From NCBI RefSeq assembly GCF_013426205.1, contig NC_089422.1, positions 6,599,001 through 6,663,000 of the forward strand: a stretch of 64,000 nucleotides of DNA. The letters are read 5' to 3'. This DNA is from Metarhizium brunneum. Lineage: Eukaryota > Ascomycota > Sordariomycetes > Hypocreales > Clavicipitaceae. Under the pieces are notes generated by a model. That model was not told where the DNA came from. It worked only from the letters and a program-made list of their open reading frames with translations, and made no database searches. The stretch's first letter is position 1. Each line of letters opens with the position of its first letter. Position numbers and translations under genes: made by a program. Shown piece by piece: positions 54,406 to 64,000 of the stretch.

Positions 54406-54575
54406 ACTCATTGGAGTAGGGAAACGTGTGTATATTGTACAATAGTCGGGTCGTCGCATTAGAAATCAAACGCGTCGTATGGTTTTCTAGAGGGTAAACA
54501 TGTGGCCTAGTATTATGATGATGTATAGTGTATTCTATCGCCAGGCTCTTCAGTTTTATGTTTGTGCTAATCGCA

Positions 54576-55466
54576 CTAACCGCCTCTAAGCGCCCTGATG
54601 GCCTCTCTTTGGGCATCCAGCATGCGGTATATGGCCAGATATTTAAGTACTCGATCATGTCCCTGGACGCCAGCTCCTTTCGCTTCTTTCAGCGCATTGC
54701 CCAGGTCCAACAGCAGAGTATTCCGGCATCTGTTCAGCCGTTCCCCCAGCTTCAGGACAAACGGATGTTGCTGATCGAGGGGCTCTTTCAACAGAATAAT
54801 CTCGCCACACTCCTTTGCCGATGGCAATAGTTTGGCGGGCGGGCTCCCCAGCAGCCCTGCCACAGCACCCTCATCTTCCTCTTCGTCACTGCTATCCCAA
54901 TCCCACTCCTTTTGTCCCGCGCCTGCAGGTAAACTGTCGACGGATAATCTCTCCTCGAGAGCAGACAATCTATCATCAATTTCAAGCATCTTTCTCCCCT
55001 GCTCGATATCTAAGCGTACATGACGCAGCTCGTCGTTGAATTCTCTCGTCTCGTCTCTCCTCTTGGCCACCTTGACCTTGACCTCCTCAACGGTTCGTCG
55101 GAATCCCAACAGGGCCACTTTGACATCTTGGACCTTCTCATCGCCACCTTTGAGTTCGGAACCCAATGATAAAAATGCAGTGTAGTTGGAGTTTACGAGC
55201 TCAACAAGTTCCGAGCTGATGGTTGAACTGCGATCGCGAAGGTCGGACCGTAAATCTTCGAGGGTCTGGTGGCGGTGAGGGAGGGCAGAGAGATATGCGG
55301 CCGGGTCAAAGTCCGGGACGAGAAAGTCGGATCGTGGCAGGGCCGCTGGGAAGGGGAGAGGAGCGTCATTGTCCGGGTCGACATCTGAGGAGTCGGAAGG
55401 GAGGTTGTATGATGTTGGCGTGGATGAGGTGGGGCGCTGGTGGGAAGGAACTGCGAGGCTGGCCAT
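54576..55466 (-). CDS. cog2: Conserved oligomeric Golgi complex subunit 2 (COG2), fungal short form
   Basis: Single exon, 296 aa. COG is a tether for retrograde vesicles within the Golgi. The N-terminal part contains the COG2 signature DFLVPDFDPAAYLSALPHRHQTLEDLRSDLRDRSSTISSELVELVNSNYTAFLSLGSELKGGDEKVQDV. A long coiled-coil helix follows (about residues 70-170). An acidic linker (DWDSSDEEEDEG) precedes a C-terminal helical part (LGERLNRCRNTLLLDLGNALKEAKG...RVLKYLAIYRMLDAQREAIRALR). Animal COG2 is much longer; filamentous fungi usually carry this short form. The gene is divergent from hapX across 1.8 kb. Confidence 0.9.
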   Translation of the reverse strand: MASLAVPSHQRPTSSTPTSYNLPSDSSDVDPDNDAPLPFPAALPRSDFLVPDFDPAAYLSALPHRHQTLEDLRSDLRDRSSTISSELVELVNSNYTAFLSLGSELKGGDEKVQDVKVALLGFRRTVEEVKVKVAKRRDETREFNDELRHVRLDIEQGRKMLEIDDRLSALEERLSVDSLPAGAGQKEWDWDSSDEEEDEGAVAGLLGSPPAKLLPSAKECGEIILLKEPLDQQHPFVLKLGERLNRCRNTLLLDLGNALKEAKGAGVQGHDRVLKYLAIYRMLDAQREAIRALRGG

Positions 55467-57154
55467 GCTGAGTCTTGGTTTTGGGTATTTTAGTTTTCAG
55501 ACAGACAAAGCGGCATGCTACATCCCTGGGGAGAAAACGCGCAATGTTGCAGCTGACAGAGTCGTCTCTAGAGATTCGCGGAAGCTGTCTGGTGACTCGA
55601 GACCAGCAACAAAAGCCCACTTTACCAACACCAGACTCTGGAGGGTGCGGTGAGCCCGTCGCATTGCTTGCTGCATAACCCCACTATTTGCATGGGAGGA
55701 GCTTGACCCAACCATGGAGAGCAGAGCCGGAGAGTCCACCAGGCACCTGGGAGAAAACATCCACGAGATCCACTGGTCTGGTAGCGAATTACGTACGAAA
55801 TGGTCCATATGACGGACGCACGACAATGCTTCTATTCAGAGGGTCGGCCAGTGGCCGGTGGTTTCTTCTAGATAAAGGCAGGATTTTCGTTGGGAAGGTT
55901 TGTTTAGCCGCCCGCCCGTTGGCCGCCTCGCTCCCGCAGCCCATTCCCTGTGGGCCAAAGAAATCAGTTTCTCCGAGGTGAACCAAATTCACAAATAATT
56001 CAACCTATCCACATGTACTGCTCTCCATAGTGGCGAGAGAATTGGGTGAATTAGTGGGCACGCGGATCATCTGAGACTCGGCCAGGCCATGTTGGAAGAA
56101 AACAGCCGACTAGATTTTAGATGCTGGTCATTCGTCGCAGGGACCGAATACGACTGTGGTAAGTTCCGTCCCCATGAACACCCCGTGATGCCCGTCAGGC
56201 ATTTCAGACAAATTTATTAGCAGTACGCCCGGCAATTTTTTTCACCCACATCGGATTGGCCGCGGCGCATGCTTTGAACCACGCAATATGGAGTACGGAG
56301 TAGAAGCGAGCGAAGGCTGAGCACGAAGAGCACGGGGTTGCCATGTTCCCCTCGCAAAGACGGGCACCTTACCCACCGTATAAAGCTGCACCAAAAGCCC
56401 CCTAGGCAATTCAATCAGAATTCGTTCGGCACATGCTAGGCAAGTACCCCAACCAAACAAGTGAGCATCACCTGTGGAGACCAACACAGACCAAGAGGAT
56501 CAAGAGGGGGGGAGGACGAGGGCTTTTTTATTAGCGCGCAGAAGATGGGCGACGCTGTGAAATTTTATCAATCAAATCTTATCAATCGATCAATGGCCCA
56601 CCCTCGTCTCGTGGAGCTGGGTTGCTCGCTCACCCCAACACCGCCTGCTTCTTCGTTCAAATAGACCCGCGGCTGCTCATTTTCGCGAGCGCACGAGCCG
56701 TCGAGGGTTTTCCAGTCCTTCTGCTTTCTCTTCACACACTTTGGATCCTCCTCAACCCACCGCTTTGTTTGATGGTTTCCCTCTCCCGTCACTTGAGATT
56801 CAACAAGCCCATGTGAACTGCCGAAAGACGAATCGGGATTCAAGCGCTGTCAATTGCCCGCATCTTATTTGTTGACTTTTCCCATTCCCCTTGTTGACTA
56901 CCTGCGTTGGTTTGGTGCACTGGTGTGCCCTGAGACTCTGGGTGTCGCAGCGCTGATATATCGAGCGCAAACCTGCTCAGAAGGATCGAGGAAAACCCAG
57001 TGGCATTGCATCTTTCAAACCAATACTTTTATCATCTCCGAACTTTCGCCCGCATTAGCCCAGCATTGAGTACTTTTTTTTTTTCAATCATTCAACACTG
57101 GAAAAAAAAAGCCTGCATTTTGATGGGCTGCATCAGACCCGAGTACCGGATTTC
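55467..57154. other. Divergent intergenic region between cog2 and hapX
   Basis: About 1.8 kb up to the hapX ATG, with no gene visible. It contains one TACGGAGTA (56294-56302) and T- or A-runs near 57070-57110, probably in the long 5' region of hapX. Regulatory sites close to hapX are listed separately. Confidence 0.6.
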
Positions 57155-57163
57155 TTATCTGAT
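57155..57163 (-). promoter_or_regulatory. GATA-type iron repressor site (ATCAGATAA) upstream of hapX
   Basis: TTATCTGAT on the plus strand is ATCAGATAA on the minus strand, an exact match to ATCWGATAA. That is the consensus for the fungal iron-responsive GATA repressor SreA/Urbs1. It lies about 135 bp before the hapX ATG. SreA represses hapX under iron sufficiency in Aspergillus, so the site makes biological sense here. Binding is inferred. Confidence 0.65.
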
Positions 57164-57207
57164 CCTACGCAAAATCAGACCACCCGCCCGATTCGGAACT
57201 CCGAGGT

Positions 57208-57229
57208 ATTGGCTCGCAAACCAGCCAAT
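57208..57229. promoter_or_regulatory. Two opposed CCAAT boxes upstream of hapX
   Basis: ATTGG at 57208-57212 and CCAAT at 57225-57229 (context AGCCAATCA, close to the CCAAT-complex consensus) lie 69-90 bp before the hapX ATG. The CCAAT-binding complex is the obligate partner of HapX, so autoregulation is plausible. Confidence 0.5.
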
Positions 57230-57297
57230 CACGACCCAGAACCAACTAACCGCCGCAAGCACCGCAACAAAATCTCCACCCGCTCGGTTCCGTCACC

Positions 57298-59238
57298 ATG
57301 CCCGTGCCGTCCACTCCCGCTCCTCTTGCTCCCTCACCTCCATCCCATAGTAATCCCGGAGCCGTCACAGAGGTCAGCAACCAGAGGCAAATAGCATCTC
57401 GGCCTTTGTCCAAGGCCTCCCAGAGACCAGCTGCCGGCTCCTCTGCAGGCACCGCCGGGTCTCTCGCTCCTGCGTCCGGTGCGCCTGGCCCGCCCTCTCG
57501 AGCACCGCTTCCGACGAAACAGCCAAAGGCCAACACTTCGGCAAAGACAACCGGCGGTCCGGTCCCTCTGCCTCGTCTATCTGCACCGCTCGTCGATAAA
57601 ATGGCCATGGCGGCCGTCATCAGCCCTTCTCCCACAGCGGAGGCTCCCAAGATCTCCATGACATCCAAGGAATGGGTCATCCCGCCGCGTCCCAAGCCTG
57701 GCCGTAAACCAGCGACAGACACTCCTCCAACAAAGCGCAAGGCCCAGAACCGTGCTGCTCAGCGCGCTTTCCGTGAACGACGAGCTGCCCGTGTAGGGGA
57801 ACTGGAAGTGCAGCTGGACGAACAAAAAGATGCTCATCAACAGGAGGAGGTCAAGCTAAAGGAAAAGATTCGCAATCTAGAGTTGGATCTCCAATCGTTC
57901 CGATCTAGATGTATGCTCTTGGAGAATATGCTCGACCGTGAGCGACAGGAGCGTATCCGCGCCGAGACTCAGGCAGAGACGCTCAAGAGTAGGCATGGTG
58001 ACGACTTTTTTCGATCGCAAAGTATAAGCGGTCCTCGCCACTCGCACAGTCAGCCTCACAGCCCTGTACATCATCACACCCGTCACAGCCTGTCTGGCGG
58101 ACGCAACGAGCACCTCTCGCAGGGGAGAAACTTTTCCATTTCCAACATCATCACTCCCCCCGAAAGCTTGGACATCAGTTCCAACAACCCCGAGGCCGAC
58201 GCAGCCATCACTTGCGGCAACTGCTCACCCAACAGCCGCTGTGCATGTGCTGAAGAGGTGCTCGCTTCCACGTCTGCAGGCTGCGGCAAGTGTGGATTTG
58301 GCACTGCTTGTCAATGCTTGGATGGCATGGCGAACAATGTCAGCGCAGGACAAGACATGAAAAGGCCTCTATCGCCGTCTGCTGGCTCGTCCGACAACAA
58401 GCGACACCGTCCGGACGTGGACATCCACGCCCTCACAGAGACGGACTTCACTGCCATGTTCTCAAGAAAGCCTGCTGCCGATGCCACACCCCAATCACCA
58501 TATGACCAGCCCCCATCCGTGACCCAGATGTCCTCCGAAGAGTCCATGGCATTCAAGGAGAGCTGCGGATTCTGCAAAGACGGCACGTACTGCGTCTGCG
58601 CCGAGGATACAGCTGGCATGGCTACCCCGGCCATGACTCCCACCGAATCAACACAGCCTATTTCCCACCAAACCCAAACCCCTCCTCCTTCCGAGCCCGA
58701 TATCCTCCCGCCCCCTCTAGCCATGGAAATGACGGCAGATGGAGCCGTCAAGCTCCCCCGCAGAATCCAAGGCAAGAAACCCGTCCACAAGGCATCGCCC
58801 TCGTCCAAGGGCGGCTGTGGCGCCAACGGACCCGGCACATGCGCCCAATGCCAGGCAGACCCCAAATCCGGCCTGTTCTGCCGCCTGATGAATGCCAAGT
58901 ATAGCCGTGAACAGGGCTCCGGCGGCGGCTGTTGTGGCGGGAAAGGCGCTGGCGGCGGATGCTGCAAGTCAAAGTCAAAGGCCCAGCCGGTCCCTGAGAA
59001 AATCACCCTCCCCAGCCTGCCCAGCCTGGGACTCAGCTGCGCCGAAGCGTACCAGACCCTGTCCAGCCACAGGAACTTCTCCAAGGCCGCAGACGACATC
59101 TCTTCGTGGCTGCCAAAGTTGAAGACTACACAGCACGGGGGCCCGGTCACTCCGGGGAGACAAGCCATAGAGGTCGAGGCGGCGAGTATAATGAGTGTTT
59201 TGAAAGAATTCGATGTACGCTTCGGAAGGGAGTGCTGA
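57298..59238 (+). CDS. hapX: bZIP iron-homeostasis regulator HapX
   Basis: Transcription factor that works with the CCAAT-binding complex. It represses iron-consuming pathways and activates siderophore uptake in iron shortage, and activates detoxification in iron excess. Single exon, 646 aa. Residues 1-120 are Pro/Ala/Ser-rich and disordered. The Hap4-like CBC-interaction motif is SKEWVIPPRPKPGRK near 122-137. The basic region KRKAQNRAAQRAFRERRAARVGELE (about 145-170) is followed by a coiled coil to about 230. Four cysteine-rich iron-sensing regions appear: CGNCSPNSRCACAEE (about 306), CGKCGFGTACQC (about 329), CGFCKDGTYCVCAED (about 423) and CGANGPGTCAQCQADPKSGLFC (about 506-527). An unusual Gly-Cys stretch with two CC pairs follows near 541-556. 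The protein is longer than the roughly 490-residue Aspergillus protein, mostly in the N-terminal leader. Confidence 0.96.
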   Translation: MPVPSTPAPLAPSPPSHSNPGAVTEVSNQRQIASRPLSKASQRPAAGSSAGTAGSLAPASGAPGPPSRAPLPTKQPKANTSAKTTGGPVPLPRLSAPLVDKMAMAAVISPSPTAEAPKISMTSKEWVIPPRPKPGRKPATDTPPTKRKAQNRAAQRAFRERRAARVGELEVQLDEQKDAHQQEEVKLKEKIRNLELDLQSFRSRCMLLENMLDRERQERIRAETQAETLKSRHGDDFFRSQSISGPRHSHSQPHSPVHHHTRHSLSGGRNEHLSQGRNFSISNIITPPESLDISSNNPEADAAITCGNCSPNSRCACAEEVLASTSAGCGKCGFGTACQCLDGMANNVSAGQDMKRPLSPSAGSSDNKRHRPDVDIHALTETDFTAMFSRKPAADATPQSPYDQPPSVTQMSSEESMAFKESCGFCKDGTYCVCAEDTAGMATPAMTPTESTQPISHQTQTPPPSEPDILPPPLAMEMTADGAVKLPRRIQGKKPVHKASPSSKGGCGANGPGTCAQCQADPKSGLFCRLMNAKYSREQGSGGGCCGGKGAGGGCCKSKSKAQPVPEKITLPSLPSLGLSCAEAYQTLSSHRNFSKAADDISSWLPKLKTTQHGGPVTPGRQAIEVEAASIMSVLKEFDVRFGREC

Positions 59239-62200
59239 AATGAGAACCACGGAACATGATTTACAAAAATGGCTGGGTATGCATTATGAATTGGTGGCAT
59301 TCGTTGTTTTTGGGTTGCTGTATTATAGGGGAAAGGCAAAAGCTACAGAAGTAGTTGTTTCATAAAGGTCCGCGCAATATACTGCTCTACTATTCTTTAA
59401 GGTTGCAGCTTTACGTTGAAATCGAATAACGTTTGTACGGTGGTGCTCTGTTCCTTCTTGACGTCTTTGTGATCCAACTAGTCGGTAAGCTGGGCCCATT
59501 CATCCATCAGCTACATGAGCAGCTCACCCCCCAGAAGTATAAAACATATTATCAATCTTCTTCCAATCAGAGGTTTATTCCAGCATCATGTCGATATACC
59601 TGCTGGCATGATGTGGTACGTGGCTGCCTTAAAGTATTTACGGTAGCCATGGCAGAAAGAAGTCGCAACACCTCCGAAGGGCAGAATCATGAATAGCAAT
59701 AGCGCCAACAAGACCGGCGAGCCTGAAAATAGATACATCACTGCGAAGAGGAGCGAAAGTTTTAGCAGAGTACAATCTGATGATCAAAACGCCATTCTTT
59801 CCATCACCCTTTGCCTCGCACGTCGAATACATGTATATTGCTTCGTCTTTTTTCACGCTTGGCCGACAACAAATTTTCATTGCGGTAGACACGAAACAAC
59901 TACATTTTTTAGACCGCCAAGGAAGGGCATTTGGCTCTCATTTGTTTGGGAAAATACCATCAATGGACTAGATGCAGAATATCCATCTACGAGCGACTCC
60001 GGCGCCTCAAGAATGGCCTCAACTTTTGAACCTGTCCGCCAACATTTTAGACGCTTAATTACCGCCCGCCAAGTTGAACTCCATCGTATATAGAAAAGGA
60101 TTATAGGGTCGAGAAAGACACCGGCCCATGAAGAGAGTAGGTGTTGCGGCGGGGAGGACAGCACTCCCATATGCCACATACAGGTCTGTGCACAACATTA
60201 TACACGAGGATGCCCGCGGTGCGTTGGACAGGGTAGGCCTGCCGGCGAACCGACGAGCCGAAATTTAATGGCTTAGATGCCGGGCCTTCGTCTCAATTAT
60301 ACGGGCGCTGACCTTGGCTCTTTGTCGGATCTCTCCTACATGACTTCAAACAGTCCTCCTATCCTGTGGCAACTGACCTGTGGCATGTGATGAGTCAAAA
60401 TACAGAAAAGAGATGGATGAGAATTCCGTACAGGGGCCTCAGTGTCTAATTGTCGCTCTTTGACACCGGCGGGTGTGTTGATTTAAGGATTCTCCTGCAT
60501 AGGGTGATTTTAGGCGAGGAATAGTGAGAAAAACATCTCAGATTTGCTATAACATGTCATTCCAATGATGCCCTATACCATACCAACCTCTACTTTACTA
60601 CATCTCATAGCACTTAGCATCCAATGCTATTGACACCACTCGGGTAGTGCATTATTCGGATCCAATCGCGTCCTACAGACGAGAATGCTGAAATGCTCTG
60701 GTTTCTTTAAACTGTTGGGCAAGACGCACAATTACAAATTCCAACTATTTTCTGGCCTTGATAAACATAGCCATCCTCTGGAATACAGAGGGAAAGCTGG
60801 CGAGATTAGTACATGACTCCTGCTCATGATCATGGGCTGCTTGTTTGCAAAATATTTGACAATCAAGTTTGATATCAATTTGAGCCAATTTTGAAGTGAT
60901 TTGCATTGAGACGTAGACATGTACCAAATACAACCGCCCTCAGTGGTGGCGCTTCACTTTCGGCCTAGCAGCGGAATTTTGTGACATGAACTCACGCTCG
61001 CTGGATGTCATTGGTCAGCCCCTGGCTTTGCGAGCATTCGGGAGACATACATAACTACCATCACCCAATATCGATTCTCGAGTTAGGCAACTGGATTCTA
61101 AAGCACCAGTCGGGGTATTTGGTCTGGACGGCTACCTTTGTGATCAAATGATAGCCTTTAGCTCGCACTGGACTAATGATAGATTAACGAGGCCACAAAT
61201 ACGGGGGGCGGGCGGCGCATTCAGGTATGTACCTTGAGGCGTGTACTCCGTACTTTGCAGGTACTACTCCTCGTATCCGAACCAGGGATTGTCATAGATC
61301 GCTTGGCAAATTGCTTATCAACTCCAAACCCATTCGGATCTATTTTCGATGTAACAAACAAGAAAGACCTCCAAACAGCGGGTTGTGACCCTCTTGGTCG
61401 CTTTTTTCGTTTAGGTCCGACTGAGACTGCCAGAACGGAATAATTACTACAATGCGCTGTATCCCTTGGCTTGGTCATGAATCCTCCTAGCTCGTGGGAC
61501 TGTCAGCTAGCCGGGCGAGTGAAAAGGGATGACCATCTTGTTGCATGGTGAGTTGGCGCATGATTGGGTCGGGATGTGAGTTGGCACACAGACCTCGTGC
61601 ATGCGGCGCCTGTATGTATTATGGCGTGGGCGACGCGGATTGGGTGATGGCCAAGACGGTTTCGTGGATGGCATGGATTGGATAAAATAGTGTGGATGGT
61701 GGTAGACAGCCTGTGGGGGAGGCATCGATAGACGGCCAGGGGCGGTGTCGGATTGGCGGGGAGACTGTCGGGTCTGGGTGGTTGTTTTCCTGCAGAAGTC
61801 AACGGAATAGACGTAGGGTGAGCTGGTAGCACACACAGACTTTGTCCACAGACTGGGCAGGTATTTTGAGATTGTCTGGCTGGGAACATTGCGTTGCGGC
61901 GGCCATGCACATCGGATGCACTCATATGCAATCTGCAATGCCAGCTCACCAAGGCTACGCCTGGCCGCCAATGCTGGTTGCAGGAAGTTGTTATTGCTGG
62001 AATTGCTTTGCTTGGTGCGCACCAGAGGCATCAAGTCTACAGGCTCTTTCTTCCTCGACGTGCTGTCTGCTTTCCTGCCACCCTGTGACACACAAGTTGT
62101 GTCGTGTTTGGACTCTCCTAAGTGTAATTCTAATACTCCGTACAAGATAAGAAGACTCTGCTTTTAGCACATCCCGAGATGGAGGCAACCTGTGATCATG

Positions 62201-62670
62201 TTACCCTCCACCAACCAATTTTGACCGGTATGTGTTCTGGAGAAGTGCTTACTGTGTGTAGGAGGGAGACCATCTCCTCGGGAGAAAGTTCATGGTAGTC
62301 GTCGCACTGTCCTACCTGGCGCCGTTGACAGAAACAGATGGATCTTGGTGGCCGCAACCAACTCGTCACCTCGGCCAGTCGACGGGGTGTTGATTGAGTT
62401 TACTATTCAGCTGGACTAGGGGACAGCGCACTGAGACTTACATGGGAATTATGCTCTTATTCGCGTCGGCAGGCTGCCTCGGGTACCTCCATGGCTGGAC
62501 CGTCAACCAGACAGTTGGAACAAGCCAGCCAGTCAAAGCAGGCAAAAGACAGGTAGGAATCAAAAGAGAAGCGGCACACAGAATGGCTTGACAGAACGAA
62601 GTATCAGTCACAAACTCACAGACATGGATGCGCGAACTCCGTCCAGCTGCTGCGTCGATACGGAGCTGAG

Positions 62671-62686
62671 TACGGAGTACGGAGTA
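62671..62686. repeat. Two overlapping TACGGAGTA motifs
   Basis: TACGGAGTACGGAGTA forms two head-to-tail copies of a 7-bp unit in non-coding DNA, followed by CCTAGGTACC. These are the densest copies of a motif that recurs across the window. Confidence 0.8.
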
Positions 62687-63090
62687 CCTAGGTACCCTGC
62701 AGAAGCCGGTTGGCCAGAGTCCAAAACTGGGGTCAGGGAGAGACAGCAGTAAGCAGGGAGTGGACGGAGGGCAGAATGATGAACAGGCTCATGCTTGCCT
62801 AAGTACGGAGTATTGTCCGTTGAAATGCGATATCGAGTGCGCTTGTATTTGATCTGTGGGTTGAAGATTCAAGATGCTAATGTGGGTTCATGCGCTTGTT
62901 CCCACTTGTTGGATGAGAAGGCAGGTACCGACTGACTTGAATTGTATCAGGAAGGGGCGAGGAAGCTGCGTGTTTGGCATGCCAGCGCCGAAGAATGATA
63001 TGTATCTTGGGCCCTTGGCCACGGCAGAGAGTACCTCCTGTCAACTTTAAGTTGACAGCGAATTCCTGCTTGGAGCCACCACAGGCTGCA

Positions 63091-63130
63091 GACGTGTACC
63101 AACGTGTACCGACGTGTGCCGACGTACAAA
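63091..63130. repeat. 10-bp degenerate tandem repeat, four copies
   Basis: Units GACGTGTACC, AACGTGTACC, GACGTGTGCC and GACGTACAAA follow one another. The shared core is ACGT. Non-coding; function unknown. Confidence 0.75.
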
Positions 63131-64000
63131 GCCAAATAAATACTGACCGTCGACGTCTGGTGTTGCCAATTCATGTGTTCAAACGACGCCAGCTGGCTCA
63201 AGTGGCCAGTCGTCACCCGCCAGAGCTCTTTCTTCAAGCCTGGTTTGCTGTTAAGCCAGGGTCCACGCACTGCACCTTCCTCCCCGCCAACATTGAACGC
63301 TGGCGGCCACGTCGAGCTCCTCCCATAATCCCGCCCGCACATGTACAACATGTCAAGTCCGTCCGATACATGTATGTCGACGGAACATGTCGACATCGCT
63401 CCAGGGTCCAGTCTGGACGGACGGTCTGGTCAACTGAGCTGGTGCCAGCTGGTGCCTCCACCCAAGTGGCCCTTAGCACGCACGCTACAGTGCATGCATG
63501 CATTGATGCCGGCTGCAAATGCGCATGCTCAAGCGCTGTTTGGCCGTGCCCCTCAGTGCCGACATCTGTACGGAGTACTTGGACTTTAATGTTGCCAACA
63601 TGCTCGGTCGGCTCCAGTCCTTTTCTCCTCGTGCCTTATGTATTGCCTCCTACCCCGTCTCTCACCTCCCGTCCCCCATCCCCATCGTACTCCATCCCAG
63701 CTTCTTCTCTTTTTTCGCCTGCCCAATATCCTTGTTCTGGTGTTTCCAGCGTTGCGGCGTTTGCTGCCTGTTTATTTCTCGTTTTCCTCGAACTGGCCTG
63801 GTGCCGGCTGTTTCCTTGTTTCTCTCCAGATCCGACACGGAGCTCCCGCAACCTCATGTCTGGGCCTGTCCATGACCAACTCCACTCATTGTCGCCCCTC
63901 AACCTCCAGAATCGTTCCTTGGACAGGGCTCCCTCGTGCTACTTCTTCAAGTTCAGAGCTCGAGTCCTCATGACCCATCTGATCTTCTAGATTCTTGTTC

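Larger units (their letters stand above)
59239..64000. other. 4.8-kb region without supportable genes
   Basis: All long open frames here lack start context, splice logic, domains or protein-like composition. The region holds six TACGGAGTA motifs (61244, 62134, 62671, 62678, 62804, 63569), a decamer tandem repeat (63091-63130) and a pyrimidine-rich stretch at 63600-63830. That stretch could be the promoter or 5' leader of a plus-strand gene beyond the window. Confidence 0.55.

Noticed and set aside
61507..62145. 212-codon minus-strand open frame
   Set aside because: No motif, no sensible start context, and protein composition like random non-coding sequence.
62974..63990. 338-codon plus-strand open frame
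   Set aside because: Composition is Pro/Ser/Cys/His-rich without domain or codon bias, it crosses repeats and a pyrimidine-rich leader-like stretch, and other frames are nearly as open. It looks like chance.

Overview
The window is nuclear DNA of a filamentous ascomycete, most likely a sordariomycete and plausibly Hypocreales. Genes carry 50-135 nt spliceosomal introns with GTRNGT donors and CTAAC-type branch sites. The products are fungal marker families: HapX, HET-domain, BCS1-like, fungal mevalonate kinase, DUF2985 and class II peroxidase. I cannot name the species. I recognised no rRNA, tRNA, CRISPR or viral sequence.

Layout. 1-2.2 kb: no gene, simple and inverted repeats. 2.2-8 kb: three minus-strand genes (PFA3-type palmitoyltransferase, a C2H2 zinc-finger protein, TFIIIC subunit 5). 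8.38-8.63 kb: a compact inverted-repeat transposon (MITE) with a 9-bp target duplication. 10-12.4 kb: PP2A B56 subunit. 13.3-16.1 kb: a CID/RS-rich RNA-processing protein and a tiny four-exon gene, both minus. 17.5-21.3 kb: WD40 inositol-polyphosphate 5-phosphatase. 22.2-23.5 kb: a very GC-rich Sec14-like gene. 25.6-27.4 kb: BCS1-like AAA ATPase. 27.8-28.5 kb: TRAPP subunit Trs31, convergent with a small unknown gene. 30-31.6 kb: mevalonate kinase. 33.2-36.4 kb: sterol-glucosyltransferase-like protein. 39-40.4 kb: secreted class II peroxidase.

40.4-51.1 kb is an accessory stretch with gene decay. It holds an AT-rich tract, a frameshifted DUF7708/TPR relic, an N-truncated membrane-protein gene interrupted by a TAG, a dipeptidyl-peptidase III gene complete except for one in-frame TAG, an intact DUF2985 membrane-protein gene, and a 5'-truncated, frameshifted HET remnant. 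Core genes resume with glutamyl-tRNA synthetase divergent from mitochondrial ribosomal protein L1, then COG2 divergent from the iron regulator HapX. From 59.2 to 64 kb I see no supportable gene, only simple repeats and recurrent TACGGAGTA motifs.

Most genes are unrelated housekeeping functions (lipid modification, transcription, vesicle tethering, sterol synthesis, translation). The clearest regulatory reading is hapX: its promoter has an ATCAGATAA GATA element on the minus strand and two CCAAT boxes, as expected for the SreA/CCAAT-complex iron circuit. Exon boundaries are my own reading from splice sites and frame continuity, and all exon sums quoted are multiples of three.
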